Shown here: positions 45,717 to 56,958 of the stretch, one piece after another
Layout: every line of letters starts with the position of its first letter
Position numbering within the stretch: the first letter of the stretch is position 1
Assembly: GCA_961205875.1 (NCBI GenBank)
Contig: OY540821.1
Coordinates: forward strand, 5,270,001 to 5,334,000
Direction: 5' to 3'
Source: Sialis fuliginosa
Lineage: Eukaryota > Arthropoda > Insecta > Megaloptera > Sialidae
Length of the DNA: 64,000 nucleotides
Notes under the pieces: generated by a model
Told to the model about the DNA's origin: nothing
What the model saw: the letters and a program-made list of their open reading frames with translations, nothing else
Databases searched by the model: none
Translations under genes and position numbers: made by a program

Positions 45717-46300
45717 ATTTCGAATCGAAATCAAATTCTTTCATCTTAATTTTTTTTCTTTTTTTTATTAAAAAATATACAAAACTGTTATTTTTTTCTT
45801 AAATACAGATCTGCTATTAACTAATTATTATATAACCTGAACTATTACTAGAACTGTAGGTTTTCGAATAGTGAAAGTACCATCCAAATCGGTCGGAACA
45901 AACAGATAAAAATAAAAATTTTGTTATTAAACTAATTATAATTTTACTGTTACGTATTTTTAAAATTAAACTAATTTCAACAACAACAAAATTATTATTT
46001 ATAATTAATACCAACTTTTAATAAGAATCTTAAATTATTTCCGTGTTTATATAAAAAATCATAACATGTAAGTAATTTTTTAATAAGAATTTAGTATTCA
46101 TTTTTTGCATTATTTTAATAATAACTCATTGTTAAAATTTATAAAAACAGTGCATAAAAAGTTAATTGTATTTTTAAGAACGGAATTGACCATTTAAAAC
46201 AATACTTTTTGCTATGTATATTAATTATAATTACAATATAGGGGAGTGTGGTACAATCTAACCATTACTCTATTAAAAAAAGAGTTCATTTATAATATAT

Positions 46301-46788
46301 AAGGTACTGGCACCAGTCTTGGATATGACCCTAGTAATGGCTATTTTTTAATTAAATGTAACTACTGAAATACAAATACTTGTTGATATTTGATTACTAC
46401 CATTTCTTAATATTTATTAATACATTTAACTGTCTTACAGCATGATTTGATGGCAATTGACCAATAGGTGTCAAAATAGTGGACATTTAAACTAATTATT
46501 AGTGTAATCTGTTTATTAATTATTATACATATTATCATAGCAACTGCTTTACATTGTTTCAAATTTGACGATTCTTTATTTTATATCTTTTGTGTCGTAG
46601 TACTTATCATTTTGTAATCATTAACAAGTGTCCTGGTTTTATTTTATCCATTACTGGATAAAAACATAAATAAATAGTTACTTGTTTTATTAGTAACATG
46701 AGTTCATGATAATTACAAAAAAGAAGCCCGTCAATCATAAAAACAGTAAACCTTGCTCTTATAGCGGCCATAACTGGTGCCAGTACCT
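46301..46788 (+). mobile_element. Family B MITE, best-preserved ends
   Basis: AAGGTACTGGCACCAGTCTT at the left and AACTGGTGCCAGTACCT at the right are a perfect inverted repeat of about 16 bp after a TA. This copy defines the family's termini. 46789-47623 has only a GTGACTGACTCATCAAC motif also seen at 54236. Confidence 0.82.
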
Positions 46789-47623
46789 CATGTACAAATA
46801 AAAAGTAAGTCCTGAGTGACTGACTCATCAACACCCAGCTCAAAATTATTTATCCTGTTTCTTTCGACTTTTAAAAATGAATGACACCAAGGGCCTTAAA
46901 ATGGGTCCAAAACCCATATTAGACTATACTCTAATCAATCGGATAATTTTTAGAGTAGTCCCATTTGACGAATCCCAAATTTCAAATCTATGATATTTTG
47001 TAACATTTCGAGACATCTAGTTTCATTTAAAGAAAACCCTAGGGAGGAATGTATAAACAAAGAAATGTACTAGTCAAACGCATAACCCCTTAAAAGTAAT
47101 GCGATGAAAATACTGCATTCAATCTTGTTAATTTAGGTTTAGAGAAAGAGAAACAGTATATTTGACATAATATAAAATTCTTGAAATTAAAAATTAAAAT
47201 CAACTTTTGAGTAAAAAACAGTACATTGAAAAATATTATTTAACAAAGTAATATATTGCAAATAATTATTAGCTATTAATTCTTAAAACAAGGTTAAGAG
47301 AAAGTGGATAATATAAAAAATGCATTTATAACATTTAACAAATTACATTCTTTAAGTTAAAAAAAAGAAATCCGGGTTTATAAAAAAAACTCCTGTTTGA
47401 CAACATAGAACTCAGAAACTATAAACCATAGAAACTTCAAATCGCTCTTAAAATTTGTGTTATGTAATCTTTTAACTAATTATTCTTAATTTTATTTTAT
47501 TTATTAAAAAATAAAATGATAAAAAATAATCTGCCATCATTGTCTATAAAACTGAAAAGTCAAAATTTATACAGGATTTTCTACATTAATATATGTAAAA
47601 ATATACTAACAATTAAGTATTGT

Positions 47624-48383
47624 ATAATACCCCAGTGTTGGACACTTGTTTAATTAAATCTACTAAATTATATTTATTGATATTTGATTACTCTCATTAC
47701 TGAATCATAATCTATAGACACTTAACAGTAAAACAGCTTAATTTGATGACAATCGGCCAATGGGTGTCAAAATGGAGGCCATTTAAACTAATTATTAGTG
47801 TAATCTATTTATTAACTATTATATTATCATAATATCTGCATTACATTTAAAATTTTATGATTCTTTATTTTATAACGTTTGTGTCATCATTAACAAATGT
47901 CCATCACTGGGTGCCCATTACTGGTTTTACTTGTCCATTACTAGAGGAAAAACATAAATTAAATAAAAGGCTATAATTTAATAAATAAACTATATTTGTG
48001 TACTTTAGTAATTAAATTGATTTAATAAAGAGGTACTTGTTTTATTAGTAATTACAAAAACATCTGATGATTTTGAAATGGGACCGTCCTCAAACCAGAC
48101 CCAACCATCCGACCAAGTTTCAATAATATCGGTTCAGTGGTTCATGAGTTATGCGTGTGACAATGACGGACGGACGGACAGACAGACACGGAACGAAAAG
48201 TGTTTGCGTTGACGTGAAACGGATAAATCAATTTAAAATTTTGAAATCGGAGAACATTTTTTTTGTCTCAATCTGAAATGATCACATAGCTTCTCGTATC
48301 TTCGATATTGCGAGGAAGCAAAAAGAAGTCCATCAATTCACAAAAACAACTCTTAAAATAGCTAAAACTTATTCCAGTACCTT
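47624..48383 (+). mobile_element. Family B MITE interrupted by an A element
   Basis: TAATACCCCAGTGTTGGACA to ATTAGTAATTACAAAAA precede the insertion; AAAGAAGTCCATCAATTCAC to TTATTCCAGTACCTTA follow it. The first roughly 20 bases of the left end are missing. Confidence 0.8.
48055..48322 (+). mobile_element. Family A, internally deleted, inside a B element
   Basis: The 5' tip AAAAACATCTG joins directly to ATGATTTTGAAATGGGACC, omitting about 500 internal bases, and the 3' hairpin TTCGATATTGCGAGGAAGC is intact. It shows that both tips alone can be found at an insertion. Confidence 0.78.
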
Positions 48384-48991
48384 ATCAGAGTGAATTTCGA
48401 ACAAAAAAATCTATAATAATAAAAATACACGTTTAGGCATCAAAATATTGTTTCAGACTAACAATACGAAATCTATTTTAGATTATACAAATTATAAAAT
48501 AAAATAATACTGGTCCATTTATAAATATCACACATTCTTCTGCAGTTAGTCTGTATGCTTTCTGAATGATTCAATTGTTTTTGTAAGAGGAAAACATTAA
48601 AATAATATCTAACAAAAATATGCACCACTCTACCTTAAACATTCATTATATGTCAGATTGAAAAAACACATGTCAATTTAAAAATACATTGTAAGTTTTT
48701 GTTTAGAATTCATTTATTTCATTAAATAACATACGTAGGTATACCAGCAGCTTTTTTTACAAGCATTTAAATATCAAAACTTTTTATACAACTTCAAATA
48801 TTTTATCTCCAGTTTATTTTCACGTTATGTTTAATTTCACATTTATTTAACATAAATAAATATAAATAGAAACAAAACTGAAATGTTTTAATTTTATTTA
48901 AGAGATGAAATAATTCGTTAAACTTAGGGAGAAGTGCTTTACCTCACCCCACAAGTCAGTGGAAATATTACAAAATTCTGCTTGAACTTTC
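48384..48991. other. AT-rich intron, nothing recognised
   Basis: No repeat family or coding signal is supported. Confidence 0.45.
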
Positions 48992-49649
48992 TACCGGGTG
49001 TTCCAGACCACCCGTCCACTATGTTTTACGCCCAACTATTGAAGATAGAGTTTTATGATAAAAAATTTACTATATATATCGACTCTAAAGAATCTCAGGA
49101 AAATATTATCAACCCCCTAAAACTTTCCTTTGGGGGGTAGTTTGAGAGGTACATGCTCGTTTCTTAGCAAAATCAAATAGAACGGTATATCCAAAAGTAG
49201 ATAATTTTAAAGATCATAAAAAAGTAAAAAAATTTTGTAAAAAAAAATTTTTCATACATTCAATTGTTTAGAAAATATGGCGACTTGTTTCCAAATTTTC
49301 GGGTTTTGCTTAAAGTGCTCTAGTTTTGTTAAATAATAATGAAATTTTATTTTTATATTTTTATTTGAAAGTAGAAATAATGAACTTTCTAATGATGTAT
49401 GATTATTTGAGATTTAGATAATTTAAAGTGTCACACGAGACATATCAAAAATGCAAAACTTCAATTGGGAATAATTCAAAATTTTTAAATGGAATGATAT
49501 ATCAATTAGTACTTTATCTTAAAAAATATATTTAAATTAACAACTTTTGATAAGATAATTTAAAATTTAAAATTATAATTTACTTTATTTTTTATCATAA
49601 AACTCTATCTTCAATAGTTTGAGCGTAAAACATAGTGGAACACCCGGTA
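48992..49649. mobile_element. Family F fold-back element, complete
   Basis: TACCGGGTGTTCCA...CCACTATGTTTTACGC...ACTATTGAAGATAGAGTTTT at the left is mirrored by ACTCTATCTTCAATAGTTTG, CGTAAAACATAGTGGAACAC and CCGGTA at the right. Arms are about 70 bp. The TACCGGGTGT end is shared with the fold-back at 61976. Confidence 0.8.
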
Positions 49650-49674
49650 TATCGTATTTATATCTATATACAGC

Positions 49675-49735
49675 AGGGCGGGCCAACCCACGGCCCGCGA
49701 CGCTCTCTTGTGCGGCCCGCGGCCACATATGAACA
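49675..49735 (+). mobile_element. hAT-like terminal fragment
   Basis: CAGGGCGGGCCAACCCACGG then CCCGCGACGC...TGCGGCCCGCGGCC resembles hAT MITE ends; no partner end was found. Confidence 0.45.
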
Positions 49736-49929
49736 AATTATGTTTTTATAATGTTTATTTTAAGTGTCAGGTGTTTCAGAATGACTGAGGTTGGTTTTAA
49801 TTTTCCATTAATTTCTTTAAAATATTATTCTATTTATGTGACTGAACTAATAATTTTAATTGATAATTTTGTTTTAAAATATAATACAAAATTGGAATTT
49901 GAAATATAATAATATAATAAATATAAATA

Positions 49930-50170
49930 AATTTAGATTTAGATTGAAATTGTCAAAAAATTAAAAATATACGAAAACATAATCAGGTGCGTTTTATGAA
50001 AAATTTCGAACTAATATTTTTTAGTAAAATTGTATAAAAATTAAATGGTTCACCAATTCCAGGCAATTTGTCTAAACACTATCGGTTTTTATTTAAATAG
50101 CTCAATAAATAACTACCTTTGGTGAATTTAGCACGAGGAAGCACTGTGCATTTACTTGGCAGATATTTTT
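49930..50170 (-). mobile_element. Family A 5' part, minus strand
   Basis: AAATTTAGATTTAGATTGAA through CACGAGGAAGCACTGTGCAT to TTGGCAGATATTTTT is the 5' third of family A reversed. It touches the next A copy head-to-head. Confidence 0.75.
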
Positions 50171-50752
50171 CGTATATTTTTAATTTTTTGGCAATTTCAA
50201 TCTGAATCTAAATTTATGCAAACATCGAAATGACATTTAAAACGTCAAAATGACAGTTAAAATATTAAATTAAATATCAATTTAAAAAAAACAAAACATG
50301 ATTTTTTTAAATAAATTGAGATAAATCTTTGTAAGGGAATATTTTACAACAAACGTTGTAGACCTATATTATAGGAAATGTAATGCTCTACAAAAAATAT
50401 TCTATAAAATTTTCACGTAACATATCTCGAGATATCTTGAAAAAATAGATATTTTGGGATGTAACTCCTCCCCCTTACAGACGATTTTGATGATGAACGT
50501 CCTCAAGCCAGACCCAACCATCCGACCAAGTTTCAATAATATCGGTTCAGTGGTTCATGAGTTATGCGTGTGACAAAAATTCAGGGGACAGACGGATGGA
50601 CGGACAGGCAGACAGACACGGAACGAAAAGTGTTTGTCTTGACGTGAAACGGAAAGATCAATTTAAAATTTTGAATTCGGAGAACATTTTTTTTGTCTCA
50701 ATCGAAAACGATCACAAAGCTTCTCGTATCTTCGATATTGCGAGGAAGCAAA
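50166..50752 (+). mobile_element. Family A 3' part, plus strand
   Basis: It starts in CGTATATTTTTAATTTTTTG and runs to TATTGCGAGGAAGCAA with GACGGATGGACGGACAGGCA. With the preceding piece it forms an inverted pair whose combined length is about one full element, so an internal inversion or template switch is possible. 50753-51433 is unrecognised apart from a short inverted CGCCGTGCGTAAAAGT motif near 51398. Confidence 0.78.
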
Positions 50753-51433
50753 AATTGAAATGCATAAGGAAATCCCCTAAAAATGAATCGTGTAAAATCA
50801 AATCAATACGTGTAAAAAATATATATTTTTTATTGTTATCGAACGTGCTATTTCAAAATCGGAAAAAACAGAATGAATGAATATTTTAACACTATTCTGG
50901 CTTCAGAATAGTGTTAAAATATGTGTGATTTGTAGTTACAAAGTTCTATGTTATCAACCAGGAAACATTTTAATTTATTAAATTACGTTCTATAAATATT
51001 TCATCTCTGTATCGATAAAATTAATAATTAAAATACCAAACACTGAATTTAATTAATTTGTTTCACAAAATGATTTAAATCTCACTTTATCCTGGAACAA
51101 AATCCGGACCAAATACAAGTTGAAAATGTTTGATTAATTATCATTATTACAATATTATTTATTAATGACATATGTTCAACTTTCGTTTAAAATTAATAAC
51201 AAATAAATAATTACTGTTTGATAGAATGACTAACTGATTTTCTATTCTATTTTATCTAGTGGTATTTTATTTGAAACCGTTTTAAAATGCTATAAAATAA
51301 CTTCGGTACTAGAAAATATATTTTTTCTACAATCGTTTAAAAAAGTAGGCTTTTTCATTAACATTTCAGTGTGTAAAGTAGTACTTTTGCGCTCGCCGTG
51401 CGTTAAAAGTACTTTTACGCACGGCGTAATAAT

Positions 51434-52081
51434 TAGAGGTTGGAAAAATAGTTTTTCAACTATTGCGAAAAATGCAACTATTATAATTTTTATTACATAT
51501 CTCAATCGATTTCAGAAAACTGGTTTGATTGAACCCAATTTGAAATCAACTAGTGCAACTATTTTACCCTTCCAACTATTTTTAAGCTATTTGCCTTTTT
51601 TTATCCAACGTTAAAAATTTTGTATTGATAAAAAGTCATAAAGACAAAGTTTAAAATAATTCTAATTGTTAATATTGATTTTTTTCAAAAAAATAAAAAA
51701 CTTATATACATGTTTATAGATAATAAACATAATATATATTTCTTGTGATTTCCTAATAAGTTTTTTGTAGATTTTTTTAGAAATACATTTTGATTATTAT
51801 ACAGATATTTATGTTGTGTTTTCACATATTTGTTTTTTTTTTTAGCTTCTAAAATCTATCTAGAATCGACCATAACATGTTTTCCTCAAAAATTTCGGTT
51901 TTGACACTTTTTACTAATACGTTGATTTCACTAATTTATTGATTAAATCGAAAAAAAAATTTGTAACTATTTCACAACTATTTTAATAAAAAAAAACTAT
52001 TTGCTAACTATTTTACAGAAAAAAAAATCAACTATATAGTAACTATTTCATTTAAAATAAGAACTATTTTTCCAATCTCTA
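51434..52081. mobile_element. Family E hAT-like MITE, longest copy, perfect target duplication
   Basis: TAGAGGTTGGAAAAATAGTT and AACTATTTTTCCAATCTCTA are its ends, flanked by GTAATAAT at 51426-51433 and 52082-52089. It is about 350 bp longer than the other two copies, with extra AT-rich sequence in the middle. Confidence 0.88.
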
Positions 52082-52089
52082 GTAATAAT

Positions 52090-52456
52090 ATATATATTGA
52101 AGGGTAAAAATACAATAATCCTACAAAATATTTTTTTATTCCATCCTTGATAATACTAAGCTATTCCTTTACCCCATTTGCAATCCACACCATATAGTAT
52201 CACAAAATAATTCAATGTGTGATGAACAAAAACTATGGACGTTGAAATATGTTTTATTTTTTAAAAATCGACGGATTTTACGGCATTGGTGAAAAAAACA
52301 AACATTCTCACGAACTTACGTAGAGATGATAAACGATGATAAAAAAAACGTAGTGGTGGCGCGTTTTATCTAAGACCACCCCTGGTCGGGGTAGCTAATG
52401 ATTGGCTGGCCGGTGGCGGTTGATCCCTGATCGAGAATCATAAGGGACATTCAAGA
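52090..52456. other. Intron sequence, no element recognised
   Basis: A less AT-rich stretch near 52375-52430 (GGTCGGGGTAGCTAATGATT) has no recognised relationship. Confidence 0.45.
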
Positions 52457-52513
52457 CAGTGGCGTACAGAAAAAAAATAACAAAATAAAAATAACTTTTT
52501 TCTACAACCGTTT

Positions 52514-53104
52514 AAAAAACATCTGCCAAGTAAATGCACAGTGCTTCCTCGTGCTAAATTCACTAAAACCGATAGTGTTCAGATAAATTGCCTGGCATTG
52601 GTTAACCATTTAATTTTTATACAAATTTTACTAAAAAATCTTAGTTGGAAATTTTTCTTAAAACACACCTGAATATTTTTTCATATATTTTTAATTTTTT
52701 GACAATTTCAATCTAAATCTAAATTTATGCAAATGTCAAAATGACATTTAAAACGTCAATGTGACATTTAAAACGCCAAAATGACATTTAAAACGTCTAA
52801 ATGACAGTATATCCAATCAAATATCAATTTAGAAAAACAAAACACGAATTTTTAAAATAAATTGAGATAAATCTTTTTAAGGGAATATTTTACAACAAAC
52901 GTAGTAGACCCATATTATAGGAAGTTTAATGCTCTACAAAAAATATTCTATAAAATTTTCTCGTAACATGTGTCGTTCTTAAAAAAAGAAATATTTTGGG
53001 GTGTCACCCCTCCCCCTTCCACACGATTTTGATGATTTTGAAATGGGACCGTCCTCAAACCAAACTCAACCATCCGACCAAGTTTCAATAATATCGGTTC
53101 AGTG
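52514..53104 (+). mobile_element. Family A element, 3' quarter missing
   Basis: It starts TTAAAAAACATCTGCCAAG and stops in ATCGGTTCAGTG just before the tetranucleotide tract, where a hairpin sequence begins. It is very similar to 23717-24515. Confidence 0.8.
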
Positions 53105-53275
53105 TTTAGGACCAAAGTTGTAGAGTTCAATGTGATGCACTTGATGGCGACCTTGAGGTCGATTTTCAAGGTCATTTGAAAATCATTTCATGTTTCATTC
53201 ACCTTGAAAATCGACCTCAAGGTCGCCATCAAGTGCATCACTTTGAACTATACAACGTTGGTCCTAAGCACTTTT
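53105..53275. repeat. Long hairpin, about 70-bp arms
   Basis: TTAGGACCAAAGTTGTAGAG, GTGATGCACTTGATGGCGAC and CTTGAGGTCGATTTTCAAGG are mirrored by ACCTTGAAAATCGACCTCAA, GGTCGCCATCAAGTGCATCA and CAACGTTGGTCCTAA. The loop is about 30 bases. GC content is higher than in the surroundings. Confidence 0.88.
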
Positions 53276-53859
53276 TTCAGAAAATGTATCATTTCAGAAA
53301 TAATTAGCCATAACTGTTTCCACCTCCAGTGGTTGAGGGGTGATTTCTACCCCTAAAAAGCGTATTTAGCCGAAACAAAAAAAACACGTATTTAATATTT
53401 TTCGGTGTTTAATAAGTATGTTAAGTTTCATTCAAATCGGTGAGTTACAGTTGGGTAGTGTTACTTGTTAGTACTTTGGGCGACAACTTTAATAGCAAAT
53501 AGTACCTAAATCTAGGAATTGGAAGAACGTGCATTATTTTTGCTACGACCTAATATTTAAATAATCATAGCTGATATGACGCCACTGTAAAAACACTAGA
53601 ATGTACGTAGAATGTGTGTGGTTTTGTGTGAAATGGGAAGAAAGATAACAACGATCTGCCAATGTTACAATTCTAACCGATCTTTTTTACTGCAGGAATA
53701 TGGATTAACTGTTCGGAAATGTATGTATAGAGTTTGTATTCAGCTTTTCAGGAAATTTATCAAAATAAAATATGAGCTATAGATACACATATGGATCGAA
53801 TTATACATAATACAATTGTAAAACATACGTTAGGTATCTCACAAAGAGAGTATACTCTT

Positions 53860-54167
53860 TTTTTTAACCGACTTAAAAAAGGATCAATAATATTTTTATA
53901 TATGTTCGGGCATAACATCGACAGATATGCACAGATTTGGGCGTTTTTTTTCTGAAAGAATATACTCCTGAGGTGGTTCCATATTTTCATCAGAATCTAA
54001 CCATAAACTTCGAAGATACGCTACTCATAAGGAAAAATAAAGACCTTAAAAAAACGAAAAAAAAACACTCAAAAGTATACCTAATTATATTTATTTATAT
54101 TTTTTAATAATTTAATTGTTAGGTATACTTTTAAGCGTGTTTTTAGGGTCTTTTAAGTCGGTTTAAT
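53860..54167. mobile_element. Repeat with AACCGACTTAAAA inverted ends
   Basis: AACCGACTTAAAAAAGGATC at the left is mirrored by CTTTTAAGTCGGTTT at the right. The interior TATATGTTCGGGCATAAC also occurs inverted near 10215. Such ends are common in insect repeats. Nothing is recognised at 53588-53859 or 54168-54424, except GTGACTGACTCATCAACGCC near 54236. Confidence 0.5.
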
Positions 54168-54424
54168 TTTAATTTTAAAAGTTTTTTATTAGAAACAATT
54201 TTTAGATATCTGATATCTATTCAAAGAGGTCATATGTGACTGACTCATCAACGCCTAGCCGAAACACCTGGATCTAGAAACGTGAAATTTTAAGGGTGTC
54301 TTCCTTTTATAGTGCAAACACCCAATAAAAAGAAATTTTACGAAATTACGAATATAATACGAAATAACATGGTAAACACTGGTAGAAACGTTGACTTTGG
54401 CAAAGAAATCCTTGTATTCGTTAT

Positions 54425-54933
54425 AAGGTACTGAGTACTGGTACCAGTTTTGAACACACCAGTGTTGCACTTGTTTAATTAAATGTACTAAATAAGAAAT
54501 ATTTATTGATATTTGATAACTGACATTACTGAATCATAAACTATTAACACTTAACTCTAAAACAGCTTAATTTGATAACAATCGGTCAATGAGTGTCAAA
54601 ATGATGGACATTTAAACTAAATAATCTATTTATTAATTATAAAATTTCAAATTTTACGATTCTTTATTTTATAACTTTTGTGTCGTAGTACTTATCATTT
54701 TGTAATCATTAGCAAGTGTCCAACACTAGATGCTCATTTTACTGGAAAAAAACATAATCAAAATAAAAAACAAACTTTATTTTCAGACTTTGGTAATTAA
54801 ATTGATTTAATAAAAATATACTTGTTTTATTAGTAAGATGAATTCATGAGAATTAAAAAAAAGAAGCCCATCAATCCCAAAAAAACAATATACCTTGCTC
54901 TTAAAGTTGCCAAAACTGATTCTAGTACTTTAC
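54425..54933 (+). mobile_element. Family B MITE, diverged copy
   Basis: AAGGTACTGAGTACTGGTAC and TGATTCTAGTACTTTA are its ends; the interior keeps ATGATGGACATTTAAACTAA and GTCGTAGTACTTATCATTTT. An extra ACTGAGT is present at the left end. 54934-55420 is AT-rich and unrecognised. Confidence 0.72.
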
Positions 54934-55420
54934 TTGACATAGTAATTATATAAAAATATTTCAATTTTAACATTTAAAAAAAATATATTTTGTTTCAATT
55001 TTATATTTGATTTAAAAATACATATGATAAAAAATATTTATTTATATAGGGATGTAGTGGTACATATAAAATCAGAGAATAATTCAATTTCAATACAAAG
55101 AGTGAAAAGGAAAAGAAAATATCTGAAGAAAAGAACCAGAAACCTGAAAAAGGCGTCATTTCTAAATTATATTATACCTAGCTGTAAAAATCATGTGACG
55201 TTTATAAGAATTACTTCTGTAACGAAGTCTTCAACAAAAATCAATCAAATTCTATTTCTGAATAATTTTTTAAACAAATGAATAAAAAAATTATGTTGGC
55301 GAAGGTTTTTTAATATACCAGAAAATAAATAAATCTGTAATAAAAATCCAAATCAAATATTAATCCAATGCCTCCTACAGGGTGTCAAATCGACTATGAC
55401 TTGGATTTTAGAGCATTTAT

Positions 55421-55850
55421 AATAGGTATGATGCCACTAACAAAGTATCACTGAAATTATGATTTTAAATAATGAATTAGGTTAAAAAGATTCTAAAAAA
55501 TGTATTTATTTTTATATTAAAAGCGAGATTAATATAATTTTTGTTAAAATAAAAACACAAAATACAGCAATCCGCCATGTTAGATGGAATACAAATCAGA
55601 GTGAATGGCGTCACACCTAAGTAAACATAATTTTTGTTTCATTAATATTTGCACTGTTTATAAATTATTTTGTGGTTTTAAATTATCAATTTGCTCAGTT
55701 TTGTGTTACCAAAACTAAAACTGAGAAACGTTAGCGATGGAACAAGGGTTTATTATTGTTGACAAGAAGTGTTTACATAGGCGTGACGTCAAAAATGCGC
55801 CATGACACCTGCAAGCGTTTTTGCGTCAAATTCAAAATTAGTTTTAATTT
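55421..55850. mobile_element. Family S MITE, copy 2
   Basis: It starts AATAGGTATGATGCCAC and matches 5062-5481 through ATAGGCGTGACGTCAAAAAT and ACCTGCAAGCG. The right end is missing. Another fold-back begins close by. Confidence 0.65.
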
Positions 55851-55867
55851 TTTAATTTTAATTTTTT

Positions 55868-56078
55868 TTCTCGGAAACTAATTGTTCAATCAAAATAAAA
55901 CGAATGTTGTAGCCAGACACGATATTAATTTACGGCGCAAAGAGTGAGTTCGGCTCTAATGAAGTTTTTACATTTAATTACAGGAATAATCAAAATAAAA
56001 AAAAAATTAGTTATAGTTTAAAGTTGGCTGATTCTTTTTTTTTTATTTATTTTGATTGAAAAATTAGTTTCCGCGAAA
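55868..56078. mobile_element. Short fold-back MITE
   Basis: TCTCGGAAACTAATTGTTCA then ATCAAAATAAAA is mirrored by TTATTTTGATTGAAAAATTA then GTTTCCGCGA. Arms are about 32 bp. Confidence 0.6.
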
Positions 56079-56407
56079 AAAAATCACAAATATACGAATT
56101 TTTCGCTATTTTTAAAATTAAAATATTTTTTATCTTCAAAACTATTAATTCAAAAAAAAAGTTTATGAGACAAAAAATGTTCATTTTAATCCAATGAAGC
56201 TTACTTAATTTTTTCAGATTTTTTAATGCAGGTTTAGATTTATTAACCAAAAAAATTTGTGTACCTATTGAAGGACCGCATAAAAAAATATGTATATAGT
56301 TATTTTTTCTCAGAAAAATATAAAGAATTTAATAAAATCATTTTTAGCCACTAGAACGTCGATTAGTCGGTTAGTGTACTCGAAATAGCTGTAATCCGCT
56401 CGCCTAA

Positions 56408-56876
56408 GGCGGCTATTACACTATCAAATAAATATGTCAAAGATCTTTGATAAAGATTTGATCATATTTCTTTGATAAAATATGAGATTTTGTTCTATTA
56501 CACTACATAAATTATCTAGGGATATTTTCTTCTTTTTTGGTGCATTTTGATAATCAATGTGTGGATGTTCGTCAGTTGACGCGATCGAGGTTTGAATTTA
56601 CAACTGTGTATTGCAGTTTTTATAATCAATAAGAAGATTATCATATAATACTGGATTATGTTGATATTAATATATTAACTGTAACTGTCAGTGATAACTT
56701 GTTAGTCGCCTTGATTTATCTGTCAAACAACATTTGATCAAATATAAGAGACTGTCATTAACTATGATCATATAAATATTATGAAGGTAAATATTATAAA
56801 AGTTGACTTATTACACTGTCATATTTCATTGATCAAAGAAATTTTATCACATTTCTTTGATAGTGTAATAGCCGCC
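56408..56876 (-). mobile_element. Family C Harbinger-like MITE next to the GPCR exon
   Basis: GGCGGCTATTACACTATCAA and GATAGTGTAATAGCCGCC are inverted ends with TAA at 56405-56407 and 56877-56879. Its orientation is opposite to 38156-38651. Only 82 bases separate it from the receptor exon, leaving just the branch site and polypyrimidine region. Confidence 0.85.
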
Positions 56877-56958
56877 TAATACATATAAAGATCCATTTGT
56901 TCGTAATTTCAAAATACTGTTAACTAAATTAATAACTAATATTTATATGTTCTTTCAG

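Larger units (their letters stand above)
52457..53587. mobile_element. Possible composite hAT-like element
   Basis: CAGTGGCGTACAG at the left and GATATGACGCCACTG at the right are inverted ends, but the flanks (ATTCAAGA and TAAAAACA) do not match. They may be ends of one aged element or of two. An A copy and a large hairpin lie between them. Confidence 0.35.
1112..56958 (+). other. Intron of the GPCR gene, about 55.8 kb
   Basis: The stretch between the two phase-0 receptor exons has a consensus GTAAGT donor and a TTTCAG acceptor. No other host exon is recognisable inside it. It is filled with the transposon families annotated below, separated by AT-rich sequence in which nothing was recognised. 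A small exon hidden here cannot be excluded, but the receptor protein reads continuously across the junction (intracellular loop 2 into TM4), so none is needed. Confidence 0.85.

Noticed and set aside
55024-55281. 85-residue lysine-rich open frame
   Set aside because: AT-rich composition, no domain, no splice context and no repeat support; most likely chance.
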